Assembly: GCA_903916255.1 (NCBI GenBank)
Contig: CAIWVW010000144.1
Location: forward strand, 1-44,392
Direction: 5' to 3'
Source of the DNA: an uncultured Bacteroidota bacterium
Lineage (GTDB): Bacteria; Bacteroidota; Bacteroidia; JABEUT01
Length of the DNA: 44,392 nucleotides
Shown: one piece after another, positions 37,205-44,392 of the stretch
How positions within the stretch are numbered: position 1 is the first letter of the stretch
How the letters are laid out: every line of letters begins with the position of its first letter
Notes under the pieces: model-generated
What the model saw: the letters and a program-made list of their open reading frames with translations, nothing else
What the model was told of the DNA's origin: nothing
Database searches by the model: none
Made by a program: the position numbers and the translations under genes

Positions 37205-39307
37205 TTAACAGTTTTCTATAAATGCACCCTGTGTTTTAACGCTGTGGTAATGCAGGTTTAATTGCCTGCATTCGGCTTCCCATTTTTTCAATTTGTATTC
37301 CGGTACCGATGAGTCGAATATCAGGGTATCAAAGGTAAACGCATTTTTCAAAGTGGTTATATCCAAATCATATCCGGCCGAAATTACAACAGCATGAAGA
37401 GTTAATTTTTTGGTCGATAAAACCACATCGGAGTTTTTCCTTATAAATGCAATTTTAGAGTTATTGAACCGGACAAATTGCTTTAACAGCATAATTTTTC
37501 CGTTCAGCAAAACCGCGTTTGTATCTGAATTAATTTTCGCGTTGTTTTTTACGCCTAATCTCCACCAGTTGTATTGTATGTGTATGGCAATATCCGCAGA
37601 ATCTGCTTTGCTGAATGGCATCAGGCTTTGTGAACCGGAAATAAAAGTAGCTGCCGATTTTCCGGGGATGTTATAAACGACAAATATTTCCTGGCGGGAA
37701 TGAATAGTCTTTTTAACAGCCTGTATAAAAAGAAATAGTGCGAAAACCGATAGCGCTGATGGTAGTGTATAATATTTCCGGGAAGAGAAATAGAGGATAA
37801 AAAAGACAATGAACAGAAATAAAAGCAAAGCCTCAATATTGGAGATGCTGATTCCTTTTGAAACAGAAAAGGGTAAATGAGCCACGCCCGAAACAATAGC
37901 GTTCATAATCAAAAGGCACTTTTGAAGCAAAAAGGCAGTTGCGTTTGAAATAACCGGTATCCATGAAGTGAGAAAGAAAATTATTCCGATATAAACTACT
38001 GCTGCCAGTAAGGGAACAATTAAAATATTTGCGATGATAAAGTAGTTTGGGAACTGGTGGAAATACAATATAGATAGTGGTAATACAGCCACCTGTGCTG
38101 CAATTGAAACGCAAGCCAGTTCCCATATTTTACGGATTATAATATTCGGCGGGCTAAAGATAGAGCGCAGCGGTTTGTATATAACAATAATGCCAAGTAC
38201 GGATAAATATGAGAGTTGAAATCCTGCATCTGCCAGGGAGAATGGGTCGAAGAGCAGTATAATGAAAGCGGAGGCAGCATGGGTATTTACATTGTTTGTG
38301 TATTTCCGGAAATGATTGCCAATGGTTAAAAAACTGAACATAATGGTGGCCCGTAAAACGGGTGTTGCAAAGCCGGTAAACAGAGCATAGAGCCATAGGA
38401 TAATAAGAATTAAAGCCATACTTAGCAATTTTCCATAGTTGAATTTATTTGGGAAAACAATCAGGTAATTAAGCAGGAGAAATATAATTCCGACATGCAA
38501 ACCGGCTACGCATATTACATGCACAACCCCGCTATCCACAAAGCTCTGTGTAATGCTGCGGGAAAGGTCATCACGATAGCCGAGCAATATGGCTGAAGCA
38601 ACTTCGGCTTCATTGCCGCCAATTTTTTCATGCAAAAGGTTGGCCAGTTTCTTGCGGCTATTGTTTGCAAAGCGAAGTGCCGGGTTAGAATTACTGTTTC
38701 CAATTACCGAATAAGTATAATCAGAAGCGTAGCATTCATAGGTAATTCCATGGTTTTGCAAAAACTGTTTGTAATCGAATTCATCCGGATTAGTTGGCGG
38801 TTCTATTTCATTTAATTGGGAATAGACGAGCAATTCGTCGCCATAATTCAACTTTTTTGAAATGGAATCTTTCTGAAAATAAAATAGGGCTTTGCCGGTA
38901 GTATTACAACTTATTCCGTTTTTTATAATTGAAGTAATTTCCCCTGTGGCTTTAATGGTTTTTTGTTTTTCCTGCGGAATGGAAGTAATGGTAATAACCA
39001 AGCTATCCCTGTTTCCGGTAACAATATACCCGGCATAATTTTTCTTTTCTGATGGGGTGTGCAATAATGCAAGGCAATAACCGGAGGAGTATAAAAAGAT
39101 AGCTGCTAACGAGCCATAAACCCAGCGCAGAGGGTATTGTGCACCTTTCGTTTTCTCGCGCCAATTCCACAGGAAAAGGATGCATAATGAGAGTGCGGCT
39201 GAATAAACAAAAATGGGGTGGAGGGGAAAATAAAGCTCGGTTATAATGCCAGCTATGAAAGGAACCAGTATTCTTACGAATGGTATTTGGCTAAGCTTTA
39301 CGCTCAT
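37205..39307 (-). CDS. comEC: ComEC/Rec2-family competence membrane protein
   Basis: The channel for DNA entry across the inner membrane in natural transformation. 700 residues: N-terminal TM segments, a soluble DUF4131-like region (about 95-215), then the Competence domain with IQAVA-equivalent GVVHVICVAGLHVGIIFLLL (signature SGLH seen as AGLH) and about eight TM helices up to about 515. The last 180 residues are a soluble tail. It lacks the HxHxDH motif of the metallo-beta-lactamase domain present in Bacillus-type ComEC, as in many shorter forms. Transformation ability cannot be inferred from this gene alone. It lies 10 nt downstream of the SpoIID-like gene on the same strand. Confidence 0.9.
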   Translation of the reverse strand: MSVKLSQIPFVRILVPFIAGIITELYFPLHPIFVYSAALSLCILFLWNWREKTKGAQYPLRWVYGSLAAIFLYSSGYCLALLHTPSEKKNYAGYIVTGNRDSLVITITSIPQEKQKTIKATGEITSIIKNGISCNTTGKALFYFQKDSISKKLNYGDELLVYSQLNEIEPPTNPDEFDYKQFLQNHGITYECYASDYTYSVIGNSNSNPALRFANNSRKKLANLLHEKIGGNEAEVASAILLGYRDDLSRSITQSFVDSGVVHVICVAGLHVGIIFLLLNYLIVFPNKFNYGKLLSMALILIILWLYALFTGFATPVLRATIMFSFLTIGNHFRKYTNNVNTHAASAFIILLFDPFSLADAGFQLSYLSVLGIIVIYKPLRSIFSPPNIIIRKIWELACVSIAAQVAVLPLSILYFHQFPNYFIIANILIVPLLAAVVYIGIIFFLTSWIPVISNATAFLLQKCLLIMNAIVSGVAHLPFSVSKGISISNIEALLLFLFIVFFILYFSSRKYYTLPSALSVFALFLFIQAVKKTIHSRQEIFVVYNIPGKSAATFISGSQSLMPFSKADSADIAIHIQYNWWRLGVKNNAKINSDTNAVLLNGKIMLLKQFVRFNNSKIAFIRKNSDVVLSTKKLTLHAVVISAGYDLDITTLKNAFTFDTLIFDSSVPEYKLKKWEAECRQLNLHYHSVKTQGAFIENC

Positions 39308-39317
39308 AACACAATTC

Positions 39318-40472
39318 TTATTTTGTTCCCGTACTCAGTGGTAGTGCCGAAGAATCGATTAACTGTATGCCCTGGTAATAAAAATGCAAAATCTGTAAAT
39401 AGCCGTAACCACGCTGTGCCATGTGTATGGCGCCTTCCTGGCAGAAACCTACACGGTGCCCGTTGCCGCGGCCTCTTAGTATAATTTCATTCGGGTTCTT
39501 TTCCATGCTGAAATAAGTGGAATGCAGCCCAAGCTCAAGGCGCATGTCCTTCAGCGGAATTAAATATCCTTTATCATAAAAGTAAATTTTCTTTTGTTCC
39601 GGTACCGAATCCCAATGGGCTTCACCGCGGGTGTCATTTTTTTTCAGGTACAACTCTTTTTTATCGAGGTAATTTTCCCAATCGTTCAGGCTGAAATGCT
39701 TTTCCCATGTGGCGTGTAATTGATTAAGGCAAAAGGTATCGCGAACAGACCGCAAATAGGGCAGGGGAGTGCTCCAAACATCTTCCGAACTTACTGTATA
39801 TCCTCCGCAATTGGAATGATACGCGGCATTTATAAGGTGCTTTTCATAATCTACTATAACTTGTCCTTTGGTGGCTTCAACGGCCTGCAAAATTTCAGGG
39901 ACGTCGGCAGTGCCTTTATAAACCTGGCAATGCACTATGTCGCACAATTCATAATCTTCCCCAAGGTGGCGTGCAAGATTCATTAACGCGTAGGTGCGGC
40001 AAATGACGGCCTGCGCTTTGTAAAATTCCACCGGCCTCCGCTGCCCTGCTTCGCATTCCACAACGCCAGCAAGGTAATGTTCAAACTGAACAATATTCAG
40101 CATTTTTAAATACCCGCCCGAATTTGTCAGTATCAATTCATCGTTATACGACCTTGCCGATTTTTCGGAAACAGGTTTAATGTTGAAAGTGCAATCGGTT
40201 GTCAGTTCTTTCAAACGAATAGTAGTATACGTTCCCAATTCACGGTTCAGGGTTTTTATCTGGAGCGAATTGCCTACCGCCTTTACTTCATATACGCTGG
40301 AAGCTGTAATGGAGTCGATGGATTTGCCATCACCGAGTAAAAGATATGTGCCATTTTTTGGGGCGAGTATTACCGTTTTAATATAGTCGGCGGCATAAAT
40401 GCGGACGCTGATATTAATGGGCAAAGCATGTATCGGAAACAAAAGGCCGAACAGGAACAGCAATTTTCTCAT
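39318..40472 (-). CDS. SpoIID/LytB-domain protein
   Basis: 384 residues. A signal peptide (MRKLLFLFGLLFPIHALPIN) is followed by a SpoIID/LytB domain: FEHYLAGVVECEAGQRRPVE (catalytic Glu region), KAQAVICRTYALMNL, AYHSNCGGYTVSS and the C-terminal GRGNGHRVGFCQEGA. Bacillus SpoIID is a lytic transglycosylase that cleaves denuded glycan. In a non-sporulating Gram-negative bacterium this is presumably a periplasmic peptidoglycan enzyme (inference). The ATG overlaps the lpxB stop by 1 nt (TAATG), so translation is coupled. It follows lpxB and precedes comEC in the operon. Confidence 0.88.
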   Translation of the reverse strand: MRKLLFLFGLLFPIHALPINISVRIYAADYIKTVILAPKNGTYLLLGDGKSIDSITASSVYEVKAVGNSLQIKTLNRELGTYTTIRLKELTTDCTFNIKPVSEKSARSYNDELILTNSGGYLKMLNIVQFEHYLAGVVECEAGQRRPVEFYKAQAVICRTYALMNLARHLGEDYELCDIVHCQVYKGTADVPEILQAVEATKGQVIVDYEKHLINAAYHSNCGGYTVSSEDVWSTPLPYLRSVRDTFCLNQLHATWEKHFSLNDWENYLDKKELYLKKNDTRGEAHWDSVPEQKKIYFYDKGYLIPLKDMRLELGLHSTYFSMEKNPNEIILRGRGNGHRVGFCQEGAIHMAQRGYGYLQILHFYYQGIQLIDSSALPLSTGTK

Positions 40473-41626
40473 TAAGCAATAGTAGTATTTTTATTGGTAT
40501 TGAGAAAATCTGCGATAACCTTTGCAGCCCTTGCAGAAGCCCCGGGTCCTCCTAATTTCTCATTTATCAGTTTGTATTCGCGTATTATACGTTCGCGGTA
40601 GTCGGCATCGTCGAGGAGTTTTTTCAGTTCATTGGAAAGGTTATCCACTGTAAGTTCATGCTGAATTAATTCCTTCACCACTTCTTTTTCCATTACAAGG
40701 TTTACGATACCTATAAATTTGAGTTTTTTTCCAATCAATCTCTTTGCAAGATGGTAGGAAATGGTTCCCGCCAAACCTTTAGCACGGTAGCAAATGACTT
40801 CCGGTACTCCCCAAAGGGCAGCTTCCATAGTGGCGGTGCCCGATGTAATAAGGCCTGCAACAGCGTGGGAAAGCAACTCGTATGTTTTGCCCGAAACAAT
40901 GCTGATGTTCGGATAATTCAGAAAATCAGCATACCACTCTTTCTGTGCGGAAGGCGCACCGGCAATTACAAATTGATAGGTAGGAAAGCGCAACGCCGTA
41001 TCGCGCATTAGGGGCAGCATATTTTGAATCTCCTGATGACGGCTTCCCGGAAGCAGGGCAACAATGGGTTTATCAGGCAGGTTATTTTCCTTTAAAAAAT
41101 CTTTTAGCGATGAATAGGGCGATTGATTGATGACATCCAATAATGGATGGCCCACAAAATCTACCTCATAATTATATTTCCGGTAGAAAGTCTTTTCGAA
41201 TGGGAATATGACCAGCATTTTATCTACCACTTCTTTTATAAGGTGAACCCTTGACGATTTCCATGCCCACACTTGCGGGGAAACATAGTACACTATTTTA
41301 AAACCGGCCTGTTTGGCAAATTTGGCAATGCGTAAATTAAAGCCGGGATAATCCACTAAAATCAATACATCCGGGTTAAATTCCAAAATATCGCTCTTGC
41401 AGAATTTGATGTTTTTTAAAATTTCCGGCAGATGCTGAATTACTTCGGCAAAGCCCATAAAAGCCAGGTCGCGGTAATGTTTTACTAAGGTAACTCCTTC
41501 TTTTTGCATCAAGTCGCCGCCCCAGCCTCTTATTTCTGCATTGCCGTCATTCAGTCGTATATTTTTAACCAGATTAGAAGCATGTAAGTCTCCCGATGCT
41601 TCACCCGCTATTATGTAGTATTTCAT
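40472..41626 (-). CDS. lpxB: Lipid-A-disaccharide synthase
   Basis: Joins UDP-2,3-diacylglucosamine and lipid X into the lipid A disaccharide at the inner membrane. 384 residues from ATG 41626 (MKYYIIAGEASGDLHASNLV), the canonical start; the frame runs to 41650 but the extra eight residues precede the signature. Other family segments are GWGGDLMQKEGV, MGFAEVIQHLPEILKN, LVDYPGFNLRIAKFAK, YYVSPQVWAWKSSRV, ALLPGSRHQEI and TSGTATMEAALWGVPEV. It lies 2 nt after the small membrane-protein gene; the SpoIID-like gene overlaps its stop. Confidence 0.96.
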   Translation of the reverse strand: MKYYIIAGEASGDLHASNLVKNIRLNDGNAEIRGWGGDLMQKEGVTLVKHYRDLAFMGFAEVIQHLPEILKNIKFCKSDILEFNPDVLILVDYPGFNLRIAKFAKQAGFKIVYYVSPQVWAWKSSRVHLIKEVVDKMLVIFPFEKTFYRKYNYEVDFVGHPLLDVINQSPYSSLKDFLKENNLPDKPIVALLPGSRHQEIQNMLPLMRDTALRFPTYQFVIAGAPSAQKEWYADFLNYPNISIVSGKTYELLSHAVAGLITSGTATMEAALWGVPEVICYRAKGLAGTISYHLAKRLIGKKLKFIGIVNLVMEKEVVKELIQHELTVDNLSNELKKLLDDADYRERIIREYKLINEKLGGPGASARAAKVIADFLNTNKNTTIA

Positions 41627-41628
41627 GC

Positions 41629-41961
41629 TCAAATAAGTTTCATTATACAAACATAAATGGCATATATAAAAGTGGCCTGCAGCACTCCTCTGGCCGATTT
41701 ATCACGGTTGGTCCAGATAAATGCAAAAAATATGGGCAGGTTGGCACAGAAACAACAAAGACTGATTACGGGAATAAATATTTCTCCGTTGGTTAAATAA
41801 TGGAAAAAGGCGCTTATGTTCATGCCGTGATACATAATTAAATAATAGACAACAAAGACCAGCATAGGCGCCAAAATACCAATTATGGTGCCCAATGTAA
41901 CAGAATCATATTTTGTTTTGCCGAGGTATTTCATCTTTCTGACGCGCAGTGGATTTTCCAT
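41629..41961 (-). CDS. Small three-TM membrane protein upstream of lpxB
   Basis: 110 residues with three hydrophobic segments: LGTIIGILAPMLVFVVYYLI, IFIPVISLCCFCANLPIFFA and ATFIYAIYVCIMKLI. A short basic N-terminus (ENPLRVRKMKYLGKTKYDS) suggests a cytoplasmic start. No recognised family. It is the first gene of the lpxB operon, 2 nt before lpxB, so a link to lipid A synthesis or membrane assembly is plausible but only by position. The -7 box ends 4 nt before its ATG, predicting a leaderless operon mRNA. Confidence 0.75.
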   Translation of the reverse strand: MENPLRVRKMKYLGKTKYDSVTLGTIIGILAPMLVFVVYYLIMYHGMNISAFFHYLTNGEIFIPVISLCCFCANLPIFFAFIWTNRDKSARGVLQATFIYAIYVCIMKLI

Positions 41962-41965
41962 CCTG

Positions 41966-41973
41966 CAAAAATA
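41966..41973 (-). promoter_or_regulatory. -7 box (TATTTTTG) 4 nt from the lpxB operon start
   Basis: An exact TAnnTTTG match on the minus strand, in TATTTTTGCAGGATGG. It closely resembles the SprT-like gene's TAATTTTGCAGCATGG. It lies in a divergent 73-nt gap with the metallophosphoesterase gene, which has a weaker GAACTTTG at 42012-42019. Confidence 0.5.
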
Positions 41974-42034
41974 CGAGAAAACTCCGGCTTGGAAAGCATT
42001 AAAGTTTTAACGAACTTTGCACGTCTATACCAAA

Positions 42035-43321
42035 ATGAGTAAAGTGATTGCCTTTGACGGGAGAGCCATACTTGGGTTCTCCATATTTTTTCTGGTTTTA
42101 TTTCTTATCGACTTGTATGTCTTTAAAGGGGTGAAGACTATTTTCTCCACTTCTTCATTTCCCGTGAGAAGGGTTGCAACGTGGGTGTATTGGTCAGTAA
42201 ATGCAGCGTTCATTATTTTAAGTTTGTATGCGGTTTTCTCTTTTTCATATTCTAACAGGCAAGCCACTTCCATGTTTGCCTTTATGGCGGCTTTATTCAT
42301 ACTGCTATACATACCTAAATTAATTTTTGGCGTATTTCTGCTTACCGAAGATATATACCGTTTGGTTCGCGCAATAGGGGTTGGCACCTATAAACTTGTA
42401 GCCAGTTCGCCCGCGCCCGTAGAGCTTTTTGAATCGCGCAGGAAATTTGTGAGCCAGTTTGCGACTATTGTTGCGGGGGTGCCGTTCCTCTCTATATTAT
42501 ATGGCGTTTTCAAAGGAAAATACAATTATAAAATACACAAGGTTGAGGTAGCATTTAAAGATTTGCCGAAAGAGTTTGACGGATTTAAAATAACCCAGCT
42601 TTCCGATATTCACTCCGGAAGTTTTACCGACCCGGAACCCGTGAAACATGCAGTGAAACTTGCTAATTCACAAGGCTCGGATATTATCTTCTTTACAGGG
42701 GATTTGGTGAACAGCATAGCCGATGAAATGGACCCCTGGGTAGATGTATTTAAAGAGTTGAAAGCCCCGATGGGCGTATATTCCATTTTCGGAAACCATG
42801 ATTATGGCGATTATGTTAAATGGTACAGCATGGACCAAAAGAAAGCCAATTTGGATAAACTTATTGGTGTGCACAAGCAAATGGATTTCCGCCTGATGCG
42901 AAATGAAAATCTGAAACTGGAAAAGAACGGAGCCACCATAGAATTAATAGGATTGGAAAACTGGGGTAGGGGCGGTTTCAGTAAATATGGTGATTTGAAG
43001 AAAGCTATGGAAGGTACCGACCCAAAATCTTTTAAAATATTATTGTCGCATGACCCATCGCACTGGGAAGAGCAGGTGATGAATAACAACAAGGACCATA
43101 TTCACCTTACGTTTTCAGGCCACACACACGGAATGCAGTTTGGTATTGAAGTGCCGGGTATCAAATTTTCGCCGGTGCAGTTCCGTTATAAACGCTGGGG
43201 CGGCTTGTATGAAGAAAATAACCGTTACCTGTATGTTAACCGCGGCTTAGGCTTTATTGGTTTTCCCGGCAGGGTAGGTATCTGGCCCGAAATTACGGTG
43301 GTTACCCTTCGGTGCGCGTAA
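42035..43321 (+). CDS. Membrane-anchored calcineurin-like metallophosphoesterase
   Basis: 428 residues from ATG 42035 (MSKVIAFDGRAILGFSIFFL); the frame extends six codons upstream. N-terminal membrane helices (about 1-110: FFLVLFLIDLYVF, AAFIILSLYAVFSF, AALFILLYIPKLIFGVFLL) and a further segment near 150 precede the phosphoesterase domain. Metal-site motifs are visible: LSDIHSG (D-x-H), FTGDLVN (GD), GNHDYGD (GNHD), LSHDP, and HTHG near the C-terminus. Such YkuE-like enzymes act on nucleotides, lipids or UDP-diacylglucosamine; the substrate is not determined. Divergent from the lpxB operon, which makes a lipid-A link tempting but unproven. Single gene, followed by the FkbM gene after 112 nt. 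Confidence 0.87.
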   Translation: MSKVIAFDGRAILGFSIFFLVLFLIDLYVFKGVKTIFSTSSFPVRRVATWVYWSVNAAFIILSLYAVFSFSYSNRQATSMFAFMAALFILLYIPKLIFGVFLLTEDIYRLVRAIGVGTYKLVASSPAPVELFESRRKFVSQFATIVAGVPFLSILYGVFKGKYNYKIHKVEVAFKDLPKEFDGFKITQLSDIHSGSFTDPEPVKHAVKLANSQGSDIIFFTGDLVNSIADEMDPWVDVFKELKAPMGVYSIFGNHDYGDYVKWYSMDQKKANLDKLIGVHKQMDFRLMRNENLKLEKNGATIELIGLENWGRGGFSKYGDLKKAMEGTDPKSFKILLSHDPSHWEEQVMNNNKDHIHLTFSGHTHGMQFGIEVPGIKFSPVQFRYKRWGGLYEENNRYLYVNRGLGFIGFPGRVGIWPEITVVTLRCA

Positions 43322-43401
43322 AACACAATTTATCCTTCAATTTTTTGCCTTTTGTGAAACCGCCTAATTTAGAGGTGGATATGGTTTTGCAAATTAATAT
43401 G

Positions 43402-43409
43402 TACTTTTG
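43402..43409 (+). promoter_or_regulatory. -7 box (TACTTTTG) of the FkbM gene
   Basis: An exact TAnnTTTG match 24 nt before ATG 43434. Confidence 0.45.
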
Positions 43410-43433
43410 GACAATTAAACCTCAGGATAATAG

Positions 43434-44174
43434 ATGAATATTAAGAAGGAATACAAATTTTATAAGTTTGGCGAACTGGCATATAAAAAAGCATTTGGCC
43501 TATATCAACCTATTTACTTTTACTGGAAAAGGAAAAAGGATAAAGAGAAAATCGATTTTTTGAAAGAGTATATAAAGCCCGGTATGTCTGTTGTGGATAT
43601 TGGCGCCAATATTGGTTTCTACTCAACTATATTATTGAAACTGGTGGGCGAAAAAGGCAAGGTTTATTCTTTTGAACCGGATACACTCAACTACAAGCAT
43701 TTGCTTTCGAATACAAAGAAATTCAAAAATTCTGTTGCGAGCAATGTGGCTGTTTCCGACAAATCGGGAAAGATTAAGCTATACAAATATGAATTAAACG
43801 TAGAGTTTAAAACCTACGATATGATGGGCGAAAGCACCGAATTTACGGAAATAGACTGCGTTTCGCTGGATGATTATTTTAAGAATGGCGATACGGTGGA
43901 TGTGGTTAAAACTGACACCGAAGGCTATGATTATTTTGTAATTAACGGAATGAAGGAATTAATAAAACGGTCGAAAAACTTGGTGCTGATAACCGAGTTC
44001 TGGCCTTTTATGCTTACCAAATCAGGCGTTAAGCCGGGCGATTTTATCCAGCAATTAAAGGATATGGGTTTCAAACTCACATTTATGGATGATAATGCAG
44101 ATAAGATATATGATGATATGGTTACCGAGCGGTTTTATTACACCGATATTATAGCTATCAAGTCCTCCGTATAA
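43434..44174 (+). CDS. FkbM-family methyltransferase
   Basis: 246 residues. SAM-binding motif I VVDIGANIGFYST lies at about 53-65, with the acidic motif II residue in YSFEPDTLNYKHL. The FkbM-specific TLDD-equivalent VSLDDYF and DVVKTDTEGYDYFVINGM follow. Members O-methylate sugars or polyketides; in envelope gene contexts they usually modify glycans (inference). The next gene starts 10 nt downstream and looks like a membrane glycosyltransferase, consistent with surface-glycan modification. A TACTTTTG box lies upstream. Confidence 0.9.
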   Translation: MNIKKEYKFYKFGELAYKKAFGLYQPIYFYWKRKKDKEKIDFLKEYIKPGMSVVDIGANIGFYSTILLKLVGEKGKVYSFEPDTLNYKHLLSNTKKFKNSVASNVAVSDKSGKIKLYKYELNVEFKTYDMMGESTEFTEIDCVSLDDYFKNGDTVDVVKTDTEGYDYFVINGMKELIKRSKNLVLITEFWPFMLTKSGVKPGDFIQQLKDMGFKLTFMDDNADKIYDDMVTERFYYTDIIAIKSSV

Positions 44175-44184
44175 GGAATTCAGC

Positions 44185-44392
44185 ATGATTAGAAAAATTG
44201 CCGGCACTCCGCTTTATGTAATAGTGCTTGTAAATTTGGTGCTAAAGCTGGCTATGTTTTGTTACCTTGCTCCCTGGGATAAAAATGTTGAAAGTTCTAA
44301 AATAATTGTAAGCGATTCCAAAGGCTACGAGCAGGTAGCAGAGCGGTTGTTGGTTAATCATACGTATGCCCCCGCTAAAGACACAATCAACA
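44185..44392 (+). CDS. Probable membrane glycosyltransferase (GT39/ArnT-like), N-terminal 69 residues (partial)
   Basis: Open frame from ATG 44185 (MIRKIAGTPLYVIVLVNLVL) to the window end. One TM helix (LYVIVLVNLVLKLAMFCYLA) is followed by an extracytoplasmic stretch with SDSKGYEQVAERLLVNHTYA. That stretch is the acidic-loop pattern (D/S-x-x-Y-xx-xA-xxLL) seen in the first periplasmic loop of dolichyl-phosphate-type glycosyltransferases. Only the first helix and loop are visible, so the family call rests on this one pattern. It lies 10 nt downstream of the FkbM gene, with an AAGGAATT Shine-Dalgarno-like stretch before the start. Confidence 0.55.
   Translation, partial: MIRKIAGTPLYVIVLVNLVLKLAMFCYLAPWDKNVESSKIIVSDSKGYEQVAERLLVNHTYAPAKDTIN

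Noticed and set aside
37205-39307. Truncated comEC because the metallo-beta-lactamase domain is missing
   Set aside because: The frame is intact and has a distinct C-terminal soluble tail; forms lacking the domain are known, so it is a variant and not a broken gene.

Overview
The window is ordinary chromosome from a member of the Bacteroidota, probably an environmental Chitinophagales/Sphingobacteriales-type bacterium (the lineage guess is inference). Three things support this. Secreted proteins carry type IX secretion (T9SS) sorting domains of both type A and type B. Many genes are preceded by the Bacteroidota -7 promoter box TAnnTTTG rather than a sigma70 -10 box. The gene content is typical of the phylum: porZ beside recO, the bacteroidete GlmU-like transferase, an FkbM methyltransferase, and a DUF177-rpmF-plsX-fabH-accB-accC lipid cluster. 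No rRNA, tRNA, CRISPR array, prophage, transposase or defence island was seen.

Layout. 1-5.7 kb: minus-strand fatty-acid initiation cluster (DUF177, rpmF, plsX, fabH, accB, accC cut by the window edge). It is interrupted twice: by a plus-strand glycine-rich T9SS cargo gene between plsX and fabH, and by a four-helix-bundle gene flanked by inverted repeats between accB and accC. 5.8-9.3 kb: a decayed DUF1697 gene, a MORN/TPR secreted protein, a very acidic small protein and a SprT-like metalloprotein. 9.5-12.6 kb: recO and porZ. 12.7-17.8 kb: GlmU-like transferase, DUF5522, a START-like protein, a membrane protein, gatC, hflX and a four-TM protein. 18-21.8 kb: a 1281-residue T9SS type B surface protein, ending at a strong terminator shared with tag. 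22.7-28.7 kb: recN, an NHL-repeat T9SS protein, fabI, an outer-membrane barrel and anmK. 28.9-31.6 kb: a basic/acidic bipolar protein and an exbB-exbD-tonB operon. 31.9-36.7 kb: a GloVer-repeat lipoprotein, a second NHL T9SS protein, a DUF1624 acyltransferase-like membrane protein, a possible small RNA and a VOC protein. 36.8-42 kb: minus-strand operon (small membrane protein, lpxB, SpoIID-like, comEC, paaI). 42-44.4 kb: metallophosphoesterase, FkbM methyltransferase and the start of a probable membrane glycosyltransferase.

How the genes work together. Envelope building dominates: malonyl-CoA and fatty-acid initiation (acc, fabH, plsX, fabI), lipid A (lpxB), wall-sugar recycling and UDP-GlcNAc supply (anmK, GlmU-like), energised outer-membrane uptake (exbB/exbD/tonB), and T9SS cargo with one T9SS component (porZ). 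Genome maintenance (recO, recN, tag, SprT-like, comEC) and translation factors (rpmF, gatC, hflX) fill the rest.

The most unusual content is between the genes. Many intergenic gaps hold an imperfect palindrome. Several are built from two inverted runs of a short repeated word, with a different word at different loci, and the arms often overlap a stop codon. Two element families recur at three or more sites. A GC-rich repeat upstream of recN has an inverted, in-frame copy inside recN. Several starts sit 4 nt after a promoter box, which predicts leaderless mRNAs.
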